Shown here: positions 41,425 through 52,994 of the stretch, piece after piece
Numbering within the stretch: position 1 is the stretch's first letter
Layout of the letters: every line of letters starts with the position of its first letter
Origin: Hyaloraphidium curvatum
Taxonomy: Eukaryota; Monoblepharomycota; Hyaloraphidiomycetes; Hyaloraphidiales; Hyaloraphidiaceae
Direction of reading: 5' to 3'
DNA: 64,000 nt
Assembly (NCBI GenBank): GCA_025558095.1
Contig: JAIVFI010000042.1
Coordinates: 393,036 to 457,035 of the forward strand
Made by a program: the position numbers and the translations under genes
The notes under the pieces: generated by a model
What the model saw: the letters and a program-made list of their open reading frames with translations, nothing else
What the model was told of the DNA's origin: nothing
Databases searched by the model: none

Positions 41425-43270
41425 CTAGAATCTGGAAATGAGCAGGCGGGAGGATTTGAGCGAGTTCCTACACAGAAGCCCCATGCGCGGAACCCACAGC
41501 TTCATAATCTCCCTGTCCATGTCCGCGGGCGTCATGGCGCCCCACCGCTTGGCCTCGTGCCTCCTCAGGAAGACTGGACACGGGCGTAAGCTGAGCAAAG
41601 CGCCCAACGGGCGACGACCCACCGATGCCCTTGGCCAGCGGTCCCAGCGCCTCAGCCAGCACCGCGTCCTTCTCGAAGATGTCCGTCGCCTCCTCCAGCG
41701 ACCCCGGCACCGGATATACCCCCTGCTTGGCCAGCTCCTCCGCGCCGACCCTGAAATCCAGCGACTTGACGGGCGGCGGCAGCTTCATCCCCTTTTCGAG
41801 GCCGTCGATCCCCGCCGCCAAGAGCCCCGCCAGCACCGCGAACGGGTTCCCCGTGCAATCCGAGAACCGCCACTCGACGTCCCGCGCGCCTTCCCTGTTA
41901 GTCGCGAGGCGCAGGCACGCGTCGCGGTTCTCCAGGCCCCAGCAGGTCCAGCCGCCCGCCAGCATGCCGGGCTTGGCGCGGACGTACGACGGCACCGAGG
42001 GCAACGACACGGCGCAGAGCGCGCGGGCGTGGGAGAGGATGCCGGCGACGAAGGAGGCGCCGATCTCCGAGAGCCCGTGCGGCGAGGAGGAAGAGGGGAA
42101 CACGTTGCGGCCGGTGGAGAGGGAGCGCAGGCTGAGGTGCACGTGGCAGCCCGTGCCGATTTCCTCGCGGAGGGGCTTGGGGGCAAAGGTGGCGTTTACG
42201 CCGAGGTTGCGGGCCGCTGTGGGTCCACAACACCGAGGATCGAGTCGGTTGTCAGGTGCGATCGGCGGAAGGCGACGGCGGAAACCCACTCCCGCGAATC
42301 ACTTCCCTCGTCAGCAGCAGCTCGTAAGCGCACCGATTCGCCTCGCTAGGATCCGTCGCGATCTCGAACTGCCCCGGCCCGATCTCGCTGTGCGCGTCGT
42401 ACACCCCGATCCCCGCCGCCTTGACGGCCAGGATGAGTTCCTCGAAGATCCGGCCTGCGCGGCCGTACAATGCCCAGGCGGCGCCGTACAGGGTGCGGTC
42501 AAAGGGAATGGGGCCGTTGGTGGCGGGGTCGGTGTCGTCGTAGAGGTACTGATCACGGTGCGAGGGGCGCGGTCAAAAAAGTGATCCTCGAGACAAGGGG
42601 CGATAGAGATCGGGTCGGTGACACCCACGAACTCGGACTCGGTGCCGCAGATCATCTCCAGCCCCCACTTGTCGCGCAGCTTCTCGGTCAGCAACCTCAG
42701 TACATTGCGGGGGTCGTAGTTCCACAGCACCGTCTCGGGCCCCGGGGCTGTCCAATCGCGGCGATCCCAAAAGTCAGCACTCGCCCACAATAACGGCGCG
42801 GGCCGACAAGACCACCCACTCCGAAGGATGGTGTTGCCCATCACGATCGCCTGACCCGGCGCGTGCGGCAGGTACCGGAACGTCGTCCAGTCGGGGAAAA
42901 AATCGAGCTCCTGCTCCAGATCCACCAGGCCGGCGTCTATGATCCCGGGTGCCGGCTCGTCCTCCCCCAGGCCGAACGAGTTGAGCGCCGGGACGAGGTT
43001 GCGGCCCTTGACCGCATGGCGCGCGAAAAACACGTCCGCGGGGACCAGGTAGGTAAGGAGGGAGGCGGAGCTTGCCAAGAAGCACATCCTGACGATCCGC
43101 ACGCCGTCCCGGGCGCACTGCGCGGCGAGGGCGGCGGCGTCGGCGGCGACGGGGAACGCGCCCGGTGGAGAAGTGAGCCGCACGGCGGGCTGCGGCGGCG
43201 TCCACGCGGTCTCGGCGGGTGCGGAGAGATGCGCGGCGGTGGCCGCGAGGCGGGCGGACGCGCCGGACAT
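41425..43270 (-). CDS. glutamine synthetase-family protein (GS-I/FluG-like, 523 aa)
   Basis: Five exons join in frame: 43270-42820, 42747-42629, 42548-42290, 42216-41623 and 41573-41425. The N-terminal beta-grasp part (YLVPADVFFARHAVKGRNLV, then FFPDWTTFRYLPHAPGQAIV) leads into the catalytic barrel: GTESEFYLYDDTDP with metal-binding Glu, SEIGPGQFEI, GTGCHVHLSL (metal/ATP His), NREGARDVEWRFSDCTGNPF and the C-terminal LRRHEAKRWGAM. This is the architecture of gamma-glutamyl ligases that activate glutamate or another acid with ATP and couple it to an amine. The sequence is of the GS-I/FluG or gamma-glutamyl-polyamine synthetase type rather than the short eukaryotic GS-II of nitrogen assimilation. 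The amine substrate is unknown. Confidence 0.88.
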
Positions 43271-44392
43271 GGCGGTGGGCGGAGTTGGCGAGATTGGCGG
43301 CGGGGGACAGTCGTTGGCGGCGGGGAGTCACTCCGATCGGCATCCGTTCCGCCTTCCGAGCCGCGCCCACTCGCCTGGGACACTGGGACACCGGCGGGCG
43401 GAAAGTCAACACGAGACATGATATTGTTGTTGGAACCTGCGATCCGCAGGAATCTGTCGATAGGGGCGGTTCACCACCCGCCGACACGGCCGCCGAGTCA
43501 CTAGCGCGGAGTGGCACAGCCGTCGTATTGTGTTCGAGCGAAGCCCGTTGGGCAATAAAGGATGGCAGCTCACGGGTGCTGCGCATTGGGCTTGAGATGT
43601 AGGGCGAAGGTCCTCACTCTTTGGCTCCTCCCTGGGGCCCGTCGCCCGGCCGCCGACGCCAGCCAGAGTCATGCGCGCCGCCCACCGCGAGCCGCGATTG
43701 GCGGCGATGTCGATCCGACGTCTCTCATGGATTTCGGCCCCGGAGTGGATGCCCCGCTCGATCCCTCGAACCGCATGGGTCGTTTGGTGCCCGAGGGCAC
43801 GGAATCCCAAGCGGATGAGGGCCGGCCGCGCCTGGAACGGCCGGCCATGGGCGCCAACCGGAGGAGTGCGGCGAATGCTGGCGCCCGCGTTCCGCCGTCG
43901 GCCAAACCGCCGACACCTTTCCGCGACGAAGTCCCGTGCGAGCGGGATCCCCTTGGTCTCCTGGGCCCGGCGGCGGCCACAGGGTAGGGCCGACGCAGAA
44001 GGACCTGGACCCGATGAGAGCGAAGCGAGGTCCGGGCCGCAGCCATCCGCAGAAGCCGAGCCTCGGACACGCTGCGGTGGGAGATGGACCGTGGTTTCCG
44101 ACCGATAAGAGGGCGAACAGTGGTGTGCAACGCGAGGACGGCGCCGGTCCCCACGGTGGTTTCGGCTCCGGGCCTAGTCACCGCGGTTTCCGATCGGCGA
44201 GTGGCCAAGGCAGCGAGCGAGCGACTAGGGGTTGCGGGATGCGCCCGGACGGGCAGACGGCCCTTTCCGTCCCATCCGGTCGGGCTGGCCGGCGGCGGAT
44301 GCGAGGGGCCGAGCGTGCGCGAACGGGGCGCGACATCGGATTCCGCGCCGATTCTGGCGAGCCGGGCGCCGTTCGGCTTCCCCCGATCGCCG
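43271..44392. other. intergenic, 1.1 kb
   Basis: Divergent space between the GS-family gene and zinc-cluster gene 1. Only composition-driven ORFs are present. Confidence 0.4.
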
Positions 44393-45130
44393 ATGTCGGC
44401 GCCGCGGCGCCGCGTGGCGTGCCTCAACTGCGCGCAGGCGCACCTCAAGTGCGACCGCGTGCGCGACGGCTGCGGGCGGTGCGCGAGCCGCGGCGAGGAG
44501 TGCGTGTACCCAAGAAACCCGGGACAGCCGCCGGCGCCCGCGCCCGCCGCGGCCACCAGGGGCAGAGGTCCCGCGGCGGGGACGGCGCACGCCGGCCGCA
44601 ATCCCGTCGCCGGCCCGAGCGGCTGGCCGCACGCCCCCGCGCCGCCGTTCGCCGGACCCGCACCGCCCGCGCCGCCGGGACCCATCGCGGCCGGCTACCC
44701 TCCCCATTACCCGCCCCAGGGGTGGCTGCCCCCGCCTCCGGGGCAGGGGATGCCGCCCTTCCTGCCGGGACACCCGCCGCCGCAGTGGCTTCCCCCCGGC
44801 TGGCCTCCGGTTCCCGTTTCCGTGCCAGAGGGGCAGCCCTGGCCCCCACCGGGCCGGGGACCGCCGTGGCAGGGGTGGCAAGCACATCCCCCGCAGCAGG
44901 CACAATGGCTGCCCCCGGCGGGAGGGGAAACGGACCGCCCCGCGTCGGCGGGATCGTCCTCGCACCGCTCACGCTCCGAGTCGCCGGAACCCGACCCCGA
45001 CCCGCAACGGGAGGGCTCGCCGCCCGCGCCGGGCAGGATGTCGCTGGCCTTTTTGCTCGGAAGCGGGGGCGGTGGGCGGAAAAGGGAGCCAGAAGGCGGT
45101 GCGGTGCGGGATGGGGGCCCAGAACGGTGA
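44393..45130 (+). CDS. Zn2Cys6 zinc-cluster protein 1, no middle homology region (245 aa)
   Basis: The first 41 residues (from MSAPRRRVACLNCAQAHLKC to CVYPR) form a complete fungal zinc cluster: Cys-x2-Cys-x6-Cys, then Cys-x2-Cys, then the final Cys before VYPR. The rest is disordered and dominated by Pro, Gly, Trp and Gln (GWLPPPPGQG, WQAHPPQQAQW), then Ser/Arg/Pro-rich. It ends shortly after the motif GRMSLAFLLGSG, which is shared with the zinc-cluster protein at 49576. It presumably binds CGG-type DNA as a dimer, although no coiled-coil is visible after the cluster. It is far shorter than typical zinc-cluster activators. Intronless. Confidence 0.8.
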   Translation: MSAPRRRVACLNCAQAHLKCDRVRDGCGRCASRGEECVYPRNPGQPPAPAPAAATRGRGPAAGTAHAGRNPVAGPSGWPHAPAPPFAGPAPPAPPGPIAAGYPPHYPPQGWLPPPPGQGMPPFLPGHPPPQWLPPGWPPVPVSVPEGQPWPPPGRGPPWQGWQAHPPQQAQWLPPAGGETDRPASAGSSSHRSRSESPEPDPDPQREGSPPAPGRMSLAFLLGSGGGGRKREPEGGAVRDGGPER

Positions 45131-48100
45131 CGGCCGCCCGGGGTGCCTTGCCGGGCCCGTGGTGCCCCGGGATCGGGCCATGCCCGCCCGCCAGCATTGC
45201 CAGCTGGACCAGAGATACCTGGCAGGGCGGATGCCGGGAAAGGTGGCCGCGTCGACGCGCCTCGCTTCGGGGAACCGCGCCCAGCGTCGCGCGCTCGGCC
45301 CCCCCGGAGCCGACTTGGCATCTCGCCAGAAGACCGGCACGGCGAGCGATTTTCCCGACGCCAGGTGGACCTGCTGCCGGACTCTCGGTCGGAAGGGACG
45401 AGCCGCCTCGCGGAGCGCGCCCCTCGCTTCGAGGGCACTGTTTGCCCCTCCCACGGCCGGCTTCCTCGGCGACCTGCTCCGTCGCCCAGGCGGGACAAAA
45501 GGGGGCAGCCGGTACCCCGCCGCCCGCGCACGGCTCCGGACGCTCCTCGCGGCCGGGCGGGCCCGCCCGCCGCGCGGCTTCCCTGCGCCGCGCGCGCGTG
45601 CGAGGGGAGCCGTGCCGCGACGGGGCCGCCGGAGCCCCGACCCCGCCGATTCCCGCGCTCCTGCGCCGCGCGGGCGACGCGCGCTGCACGGGCTCCCGTC
45701 GTCCCCCGCGAATGGGACGGCGCGGGATCGGGGCGGGGAAGACCGGGGAGCACGGGGCAAGGATGACCGGCCGGGCGCGGCGAGGCCCGGACGTGCCGCC
45801 GCACCGACATCCGGCGACGGAGGACGGACGCGGCACCGCCTGCCGTTCGTCGGCGCACGCGGTGCCGCGGGAGGGGACGGCGCGCGACGGACGCGGACCC
45901 GGGCCGGGGGAGCGGGGCGGTTTCCGCTGCCCCGCACGCCGTCGCATTTTCGGAGGCACGGCCGCCGTACGGGCCGGCTTGATGTGCGGCGCATTGCCGG
46001 ACCTCCTGCGAGGGGATCGAGGGATGCTCGGGCCGGGGCCGGATCCGCATCAGCCCAACGGGGATGCGAGGGACGGGGATTCCGCCACTGCCGAGCCCTT
46101 TGCGGTACCCTTGCTGGCTCTCCGGGTCCAATCGCGGTCGCAGGCATCCGCTGTCCCCGTTGCCGGCATCCTTGTAGCGGCGGATCGAGATGCGGACGCC
46201 GGACGGCCCGGGCAGCGGACTGGATTCTGAGCGACAGAGCTCGGCGGCGGGCGTCCGCTTGCCGGTGCTCCCCCGCGGGATCTGCGCGCAAGCTTCGGGA
46301 TCGTCGGCATCCGTGGTGCCTGTATCGATCTGTGGACGGAGACGGCGGTTGCGGTATTCGGCACGGAGCGCGACCCACGACCACCTTGCCACGGCGTAAT
46401 ATACCCTCGGTCCGCGGGGCGGCGGAGCGGGAACCCGCACTCGGGGATGCCATCCATCCGTTCCGCCCGTCCGTTTCGGCCCCTCCGTCTCCCGGTGCGA
46501 GAGGCGGGCGGCAGCGAGATGTGCAGCCCGAAGGACCCTGTTCCCACCCCGCCCAAGGTGCCCCGGCCACCGCTCCGCCCGACGGCCGCCGAGGATTGAC
46601 GCCACCCATCGGCTATTTAGTTCCGCCTGCTCCGATCTCTTTGTCTTGTTGTCCGCGGGACGGCAGGGGGGTGCATGACGGGCGGCCGCCGACCCTCCGG
46701 ACCGTCGGCCACCGGCCGGCCTCTGAATACCACGGATTCCGCCCCCGCCCTGAGGCATTTCCCGGTGCGGGATCCTGCCCCCATGCCGCGGCGAAGGAGT
46801 TCCGACCCGTCCTGCCGCGTTCCGCCCCGCGGCGCGGCGATTGGCGGGGAATGCGCGGCGCCGGGGACATCGAGCCCTGCGAAACGCCGCAGCGCGATGG
46901 CGCCGCCGACGCGGGGGCGGCCGCCATCTCGACCCCGGTGGGCGGGTTGTGGTCGGCGTGGCAGCTCGATCCGCCGGCTGTGGGGCGCCGCGGGGCCTGC
47001 AGGCAGCCCCCGGACGCGGTCCGCGGGCCGGGTCGGGCATTGGGCGGCCGGCCGGCGGGGCCGCACAGGGGACCGACTTCGTGCCCGCGCCTGCCCGGCA
47101 GCAGACCCGGCGGATAACGAACCTTCCCGCTGGCACCGCTGAGCAGCCCGTGGGGCGCCGGGAAGGCGGCACGCGGGGCGCGTCCCTCTACGGGCCGGTC
47201 GGTGGTTGCTGCCCCCGCCCCTCAACCTATTTCCAAGGACGACAACGCCCGATAGTGGACTCAGCACGACCCAGGGAGCCCGCTGGCATTGTCGGATGCG
47301 GGGTGGGGACCTTGTGTGGTGTGCGGAGGTACCCCGAGAGGGCAGCCGGAGGACCGCGGCCTGGAGGGCAAAGGGAAGGGGGATCCGCCGGGGATCCCCG
47401 GCAGATCTGCGACGCGGCACTTGCGGACGTCGGCCTGACCGCGGACGGCAGCGGTACTCGGACTTCGGCCTCGTTCGCAACGTCGGCGGCCCTCGAAAGT
47501 TTCGCCTGGCTACCCAGGAACCAGGACCGTGCCCACGGAACGCTCCGCTCCGACAGCCGGACCGATCGCTGCAGCACCTGTCTTCCGCTGCCACCCCGAT
47601 CCCGCCGCTCCCCGGGACGATCGCAGGCCTCGGCGCTGCGGGGCACCTGCGGACGATTTCGGCGCCCGGACCACGGTAGCTCCCGATCCCGTCACGCTGC
47701 TTTTCCGGCTTTCTCCCACCGGCGATGAAGGAGCGGATACCGGAACGTGTGTCTGCACCGCGGGAAGGGCATGGAGTGGAGCTGTTGGATCGCGAACGGA
47801 CCCGGCACGGAGCCGCCGCTCATGCCGGCAGGAGCGCCCCCGACCATAGATTCCCCGCCACTGCCATCGCCACCACCGCCAGCGGACTACTGCAAACCCC
47901 CCGGACATACATCTGGGCCCATCTGACGGGCGCTGTCATGCCTTTGTGGTGCGCGGATGTTGACGGGTCGAGACACCTCTGCATAGCAAGCCCAAATGAG
48001 ACTTGCTCCGCTCATCCGCACCGGATCCCGCGGCGTCAGGTGCTCTCTGTGCCCTGCCCTGCGCAATCCGACGTGAGCGGACCTCGCGGCTGCTCGGGAA

Positions 48101-49575
48101 ACCCGGCGCAAACTCGGAAGGTCGCCTGCACGGACCGCGCCTGACCTCTTTGCCTCCCGCGGCCCGGTTTCTCGGGGCGCCACTCTTCCAGCGACGGTTC
48201 CGCAGCGTGCACCTGGCTGTATCGGCAGCAGCGGACTTGGTTGCTGTGGAATGGATCGACCCCTTTGTAAACCCTTGCCTTTGTCGGACTCAGCGTGCCC
48301 CCAGCACCCCCACCGCCGCGGAACGAAGCCAACGTCCACCCCGTGCTGCTGGCCAGGATCACCGGCGGGGTATCCTCCATGCCGTGATGGCGCTGGATCA
48401 GCGACGCGGGTTTCGGGCCGGGCAACCGGCGTCGGACCTCTCTGGGGCATCCGGGGTTTGCGCGGCTGGGGTCTGCGCGGCTCCCAGACCTCAGTTCGTG
48501 TGACACGCACCGAGAATCTCCCTGCGACCCATCGGGAGGTCCATGGCGCGCCAGCCATCCGGCCGACGCACCCCGCCGCCGGCCAACGGCACGCCCGCAG
48601 CCTTCGCCACACCGCGGATCCCCTGCCGATCCCCCGCGCCCGCCCGGTCTCCGCGCCCCCCCGCGAAGCAGGGCGATCCATCCGCCCGCTTTCCGAACAC
48701 GAACCGCGCTGGACGCTGCTTATCGCGCCGGTAGTTTGGCCGGATGGCACGGCCGACCGCGCGGGTGCGGTCCCCGCACCCTTGCCCCCTTTGCCCCCCG
48801 CCCGCCCGCGGTCGGCCGCGTCGGCCGCGCCGGCCACGGCCCGCTGCAAGGCCGGCGCAGCGATCGTGCCCCAGTGGTGCGACGTTGTTTTGTCCGACGC
48901 TGAATGGACCGGGCGGGGGGCGGCTGTCAGTGCCGCGGGACGAAGAGTGGGGCCGGACACCAGCCCCGACGTCCCAGGGACGGTCCGCGCCGCGGGATCC
49001 GCCGGTGCGGGGGAGGATGCGGATGATGCGCACTCGAGGCCGGCGGGTCGAGCGACGTGCGGGCCGGGCGGGGGCCTGGGCGTCGGCAGGCGGATGGTTT
49101 TGCGGGCAGGTGGGAGGCTGGTGGAGCCTAATGGCGGTGGGAGCGGGTGGGGAGGTGAATTCGGCGATCGGCGGGCGGCGGGGAGAGCGGAAGTGATGCG
49201 GGTATTTGATTGCTCCCCCTATCGTTCCGGCCCTTGCCGGCGGCCGCGCGGAGTCGCGGGGATTTCGGTCTAGGGTCCGGGGCGGACGGTCCGGGGACCG
49301 ATCGCGGGCACGTCGGCGGCGTGGGCGGCTGGCAAGCTGCGTGCGTGTAGCTGACGGCGTCGCTTGCCGGAGGGTTTCCCTGCCGGCGGACTCGGACACG
49401 GCGGAAAGTCGCCGGGGCGGGGAAATGATCGGGTTTGTGGGCGGGTGGGCCCGGGCCTAGCCCACGGCCGCGGGCCCGATTGCGCCTGATTGCCAGGCAA
49501 CCCGCGGCCGGGCCACCGAGGGCGGGCCCCTGCGGACCCGCCAGCCACACCTGCCCGCCGCCCGGTGCAGCCGGC
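45131..49575. other. 4.4 kb gene-poor GC-rich stretch
   Basis: Overlapping frames of up to 961 codons exist on both strands, but all have Arg/Pro/Ala/Gly-rich translations without conserved motifs, consistent introns or preferred start contexts. I take them as compositional artefacts. A few AT-richer spots (46610-46660, 47220-47250, 48230-48290) could be regulatory. No repeats or RNA genes are seen. Confidence 0.5.
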
Positions 49576-50571
49576 ATGGCGGCGCCGTCGCGGCCGGCCA
49601 AGAGCCGCGTGTCGTGCCGCTCCTGCGCGCGGAGCCACATCCGCTGCGACCGCCTGCTGCCCGCGTGCTCGCGCTGCGCTGACCGCGTCGGCGGCGTGCC
49701 GTGCGAGTACCCCGACCCGGCGCCGCGCCCGCTGCGCTCGCAGTCGGACGACTTTTCCGGGGCAACCACCGGCGGCCCAACCGCCGGCGGGCCCCCCGCG
49801 CCCGCCTCGCCCTCCAAGCGGCCGCATTCGCCGGACTCCCTGCTGGCGCTGGCACGTCCTCCCCCGTGGGGCTGGCAGGGCGCCGCCGGCCACGGGCAAC
49901 TGGGGATGCCGCCACAGCCAGACTACTACGGCCAGCAACAATGGCGGCACTCGGCCCCGCCGTACTGGGCGACCCCTCCTACACAGCCGTCCTTGCCAGG
50001 GGGCAAGCCGCTGCCGCCATGGGCACACGCCGGCCCGCCCCACGTCGCCCAGCCACAGGCCCGCCCGTACTCCCCGTGGCCGTCGGTGCCCCAGCCCTCG
50101 GGACCCGCCCATCCCGGCAACTACGGGGGCGAACACGCGCAGCTGCCCGTCTTTGACTCGGGGGCACCCCCCTCGGATTTCTCGCGGACCCTGTCGGTCC
50201 GATCCCCGGCACCGACTTCGACCTCTTTCACCGCCTCGACCTCGTTCGCCGCCTCTGCCTCCCTCAGCCTCGACCACGGGATCGGGAAGGTTTCTCCGAT
50301 CTCCCCCTTCGTCCCTTTCGGGGCAGGCGGCCCATCCGCCGCCCAAAACGGCGCCAAAGCACCCCCCGCCGCCGACCCCGGGCGCCGCGCCTCGGCCCCG
50401 GATGCGGGGCGGATGTCGCTATCCTTCCTCCTATCGGACGGCGACCCGCCGTCCGTACCCCGCCGATCTTCCGCCCATCGGGATGGGGGCGGGGCGGACG
50501 GCGGGGAGGTTTCGGCGCCCGATCCCTCGATCGAGGACGCGCCCGAATCCCCGGCAGGGGGCCCGAACTGA
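49576..50571 (+). CDS. Zn2Cys6 zinc-cluster protein 2, no middle homology region (331 aa)
   Basis: The zinc cluster lies at residues about 12-48 (SRVSCRSCARSHIRCDR, then PACSRCADRVGG, then CEYP). The last inter-Cys loop is longer than usual. A long Pro/Gly/Gln/Tyr-rich disordered region and a Ser/Thr/Ala-rich part (TSTSFTASTSFAASASLSL) follow. The C-terminal motif GRMSLSFLLSDGD is nearly the same as in zinc-cluster protein 1, so the two are paralogues and the motif probably is an interaction or activation element. Intronless. The gene lies 44 kb-side of the intradiol dioxygenase gene and could regulate neighbours; that is inference only. Confidence 0.8.
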   Translation: MAAPSRPAKSRVSCRSCARSHIRCDRLLPACSRCADRVGGVPCEYPDPAPRPLRSQSDDFSGATTGGPTAGGPPAPASPSKRPHSPDSLLALARPPPWGWQGAAGHGQLGMPPQPDYYGQQQWRHSAPPYWATPPTQPSLPGGKPLPPWAHAGPPHVAQPQARPYSPWPSVPQPSGPAHPGNYGGEHAQLPVFDSGAPPSDFSRTLSVRSPAPTSTSFTASTSFAASASLSLDHGIGKVSPISPFVPFGAGGPSAAQNGAKAPPAADPGRRASAPDAGRMSLSFLLSDGDPPSVPRRSSAHRDGGGADGGEVSAPDPSIEDAPESPAGGPN

Positions 50572-51600
50572 CCGCCGCGGGACGGCGGAGGAAACACGCG
50601 GGATGGCTGACAGATGCTGGCCGATTGCCTTGCAAGGATGTTTATAGACCGGCGCGGGTTCCCGCCGGAGCAGAGTGTGGTAGACAGCGCGCGGAACACC
50701 CCCTCCCCCGACTTCCCCCTGTCCTTCCCCATCCACCCCCCGCCGCGGCCCAACCGTCACCCCCCGTATCCCCCGTCCTTCTTCCGTCACCCCTTCACGG
50801 CCGGCCCAGCCACCGCCCGCCCGCCTGCCTGCCTGGCCGATGCCGCCCGCGATAAGCTGGCGATCCCGCCGCACCCAGGCCCCCGCGGCCCGACCGGGCC
50901 GCCCGACCTGCCCTTGCGCACGCCCCGCCTGCGACCGCCGGCCTCGCGTTCAAATTGGCCCGCGGATGGCATCGCGCGGCCGTGCTGGGACGTGGGATGC
51001 GAGGGGGGCCGGGGAAAAAGGGCCGACGGGGCAAGGTGCGGAAACGGCCACGTAGGGTGCCGCACCCGCCGGCCGTGGGATCGGCCGCGGGCGGTGCCGT
51101 CGGCAAGGCGGTCGGGCGAAAACCGGGGGCAGAAGCGCGGGATGTGCAGCCGTGGAGGGCACGGATGGCGGGACCGCGTGCTCGGGGCCGGCCGGATAAA
51201 GGGGACGGAATGGGAGGCAGGGGCGGTGTTCGGGGCTGTGGTTCGAGGGGAATGCCCAAAATCGCTTCCGCGGGGTCCGGGACACAAGACAACAGTTGGT
51301 TGGAATCCACTTCCCCTCCGGTTACCCGATCTTTGTATCGCGCGGCTGCCCTCGCGCTGGCCGGGCGCGAGTGGTTTTCAGCTTTTTGAGTCGGCCGTCC
51401 GCCCTCCGAAATCACGCCATTCCCACGGCCGATGCCGGCGGGAACCTTTAAAAGAAGCCTAACTGGTACCACCGACCAAAGTGGAAGTCGGCTGCGGGTG
51501 GTTTGCTGACGGTTTTGCCGCCGGCCGCCGAGGGTCCGCCCGGCTCAGCACGGCCACCTGCGTGCTGATTCGTCGGCAGCACCGAGCAAACATGCCCCGC
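50572..51600. other. intergenic, 1.0 kb
   Basis: Between zinc-cluster gene 2 and the TATA box of the dioxygenase gene. No gene is supported. Confidence 0.4.
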
Positions 51601-51606
51601 TATAAG
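51601..51606 (+). promoter_or_regulatory. TATA-like element
   Basis: TATAAG at 51601-51606 lies 102 bp before the ATG of the intradiol dioxygenase gene, in an otherwise GC-rich context. Confidence 0.4.
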
Positions 51607-51707
51607 TTGGCCGACCCTGGGCGTTGCTTCCAGCGGACTGCACCTCGACGCCGGGAAGACTTTCCCCACACCGGATCTCCCCGACCTCCGCGGGCTCCGT
51701 TGTTGCA

Positions 51708-52776
51708 ATGCGCCCCGCCGCCCTCCTCGCCGGCCTGCTCGCCCTCTTCGCCGCCCCCGCGCTCGCGCACCCAGGTCACCACGACGCCGTCGACACCGCC
51801 GCGCTGGCACGCCGCGCCCCCGTCCGGTGCGGGAAGCGGCAGCTCGGCTGCGTGCTCGCGCCCGAGGTGCGTCTCCCTCGACGCCTCCCGGGAGGGGACT
51901 TGGCCTTACGTTGCGTTCCGCGAGCAGATGACAGAGGGCCCGTACTACTACTCCCAAGACGCCGTCCCCGTGCGGGCCAACATCACCGAGGACCGCACCG
52001 GCATCCCCGTCCGCCTGTCCGTGACGGTGGTCGACGTGACCACCTGCAACCCCGTAGCCAACGCCGCCGTGGACATCTGGCACTGCGATGCCGCGGGGAC
52101 CTACTCGCACTACACCTCGGGCAACGCGAGGGTGACGGACGGGACGACGTTCCTGAGGGGGATCCAGCTCACGGATGCCGAGGGCAAGGCAGAGGTCGTG
52201 TCGGTGTTCCCGGGGTGGTACAACGGGCGGACCACGCACATCCACCTGAAGGTGCACCTGTGGGTTGCTCGCATCTCCTCCCGCCCGTGTCAGCATGGTG
52301 ACCCCGTTGCGCTTCCCAGCGACGGCACCATCTCCTCTGACGGCACCCGCTACGTCGGCGGCTCCGTCCCTCACACCGGCCAGCTCTTCTTCCCCGAAAA
52401 CACCACCGACGCCGTGTACGCCCTCGCGCCCTACTCCTCCCGCGACGGCACGCGGATGCTGCTGACCCAGGACGGGATCTACAACCAGGGCGGGTCGTAC
52501 GGGCTGCTGACCGTCAGCGGGAGCCCCGGGAGCGACGGGTTCACGGGGAGCGTGACGGTGGGGATCGAGGGCGGCGGGACGGGGGCGACGGTGACTACTG
52601 CGGCGGCGGCTGCGACATCGACCAGCGCGAGCAGGGCGGCAACCTCGACCGCGGCAGCCTCTGCGGCGTCGAGCACGACCAGCCGGGCAACATCGACGCA
52701 GGTGCCTTCGGGCGCAGGGAGGAAGGAAATCGGGGCGGCGCTGGGGATCGTCGCGGCGGCAGCAATGATGCTGTGA
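51708..52776 (+). CDS. secreted, GPI-anchored intradiol ring-cleavage dioxygenase-like protein (315 aa)
   Basis: Three exons: 51708-51866, 51928-52259 and 52320-52776. The signal peptide (RPAALLAGLLALFAAPALA) precedes a His-containing HPGHHDAVD segment common in the fungal extracellular group. The intradiol fold shows the iron ligands in TEGPYYYSQ (Tyr), VDIWHCDAAGTYSHY, FPGWYNGRTTHIHLKV (Tyr, His, His) and GQLFFPE. The C-terminal about 75 residues are Ala/Thr/Ser-rich with a hydrophobic end, a GPI-anchor signal. Such enzymes cleave catechol-type aromatics between the hydroxyls; secreted fungal members are linked to lignin- or plant-phenol breakdown. The iron-ligand set appears complete. Confidence 0.88.
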
Positions 52777-52994
52777 TGGATGGTGTTCCATTTGAAGTAC
52801 ATTTGTTTCGCAGCCGATCTCGCGCCGGGGGGCCCGCATTCGTCCGTTCCGACTGTCGCGACGCCGATGTGTGCCCGGGGATGATTCCAGGGGCACCTCG
52901 GAGCTTGCTTGGGGCACGGACCGCGACGACTTGCCGCCGCAACACGGCGCCGATTCGCGGGAGACAAACACTCCTCCGCGCCTCCCGCTGCCCC

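Noticed and set aside
43936-47172. Overlapping frames of 764, 961 and 821 codons on both strands
   Set aside because: All three are open at once in a very GC-rich stretch, with Arg/Pro/Gly-rich translations and no domain except the short zinc cluster, which belongs to the 44393 ORF. They are compositional.
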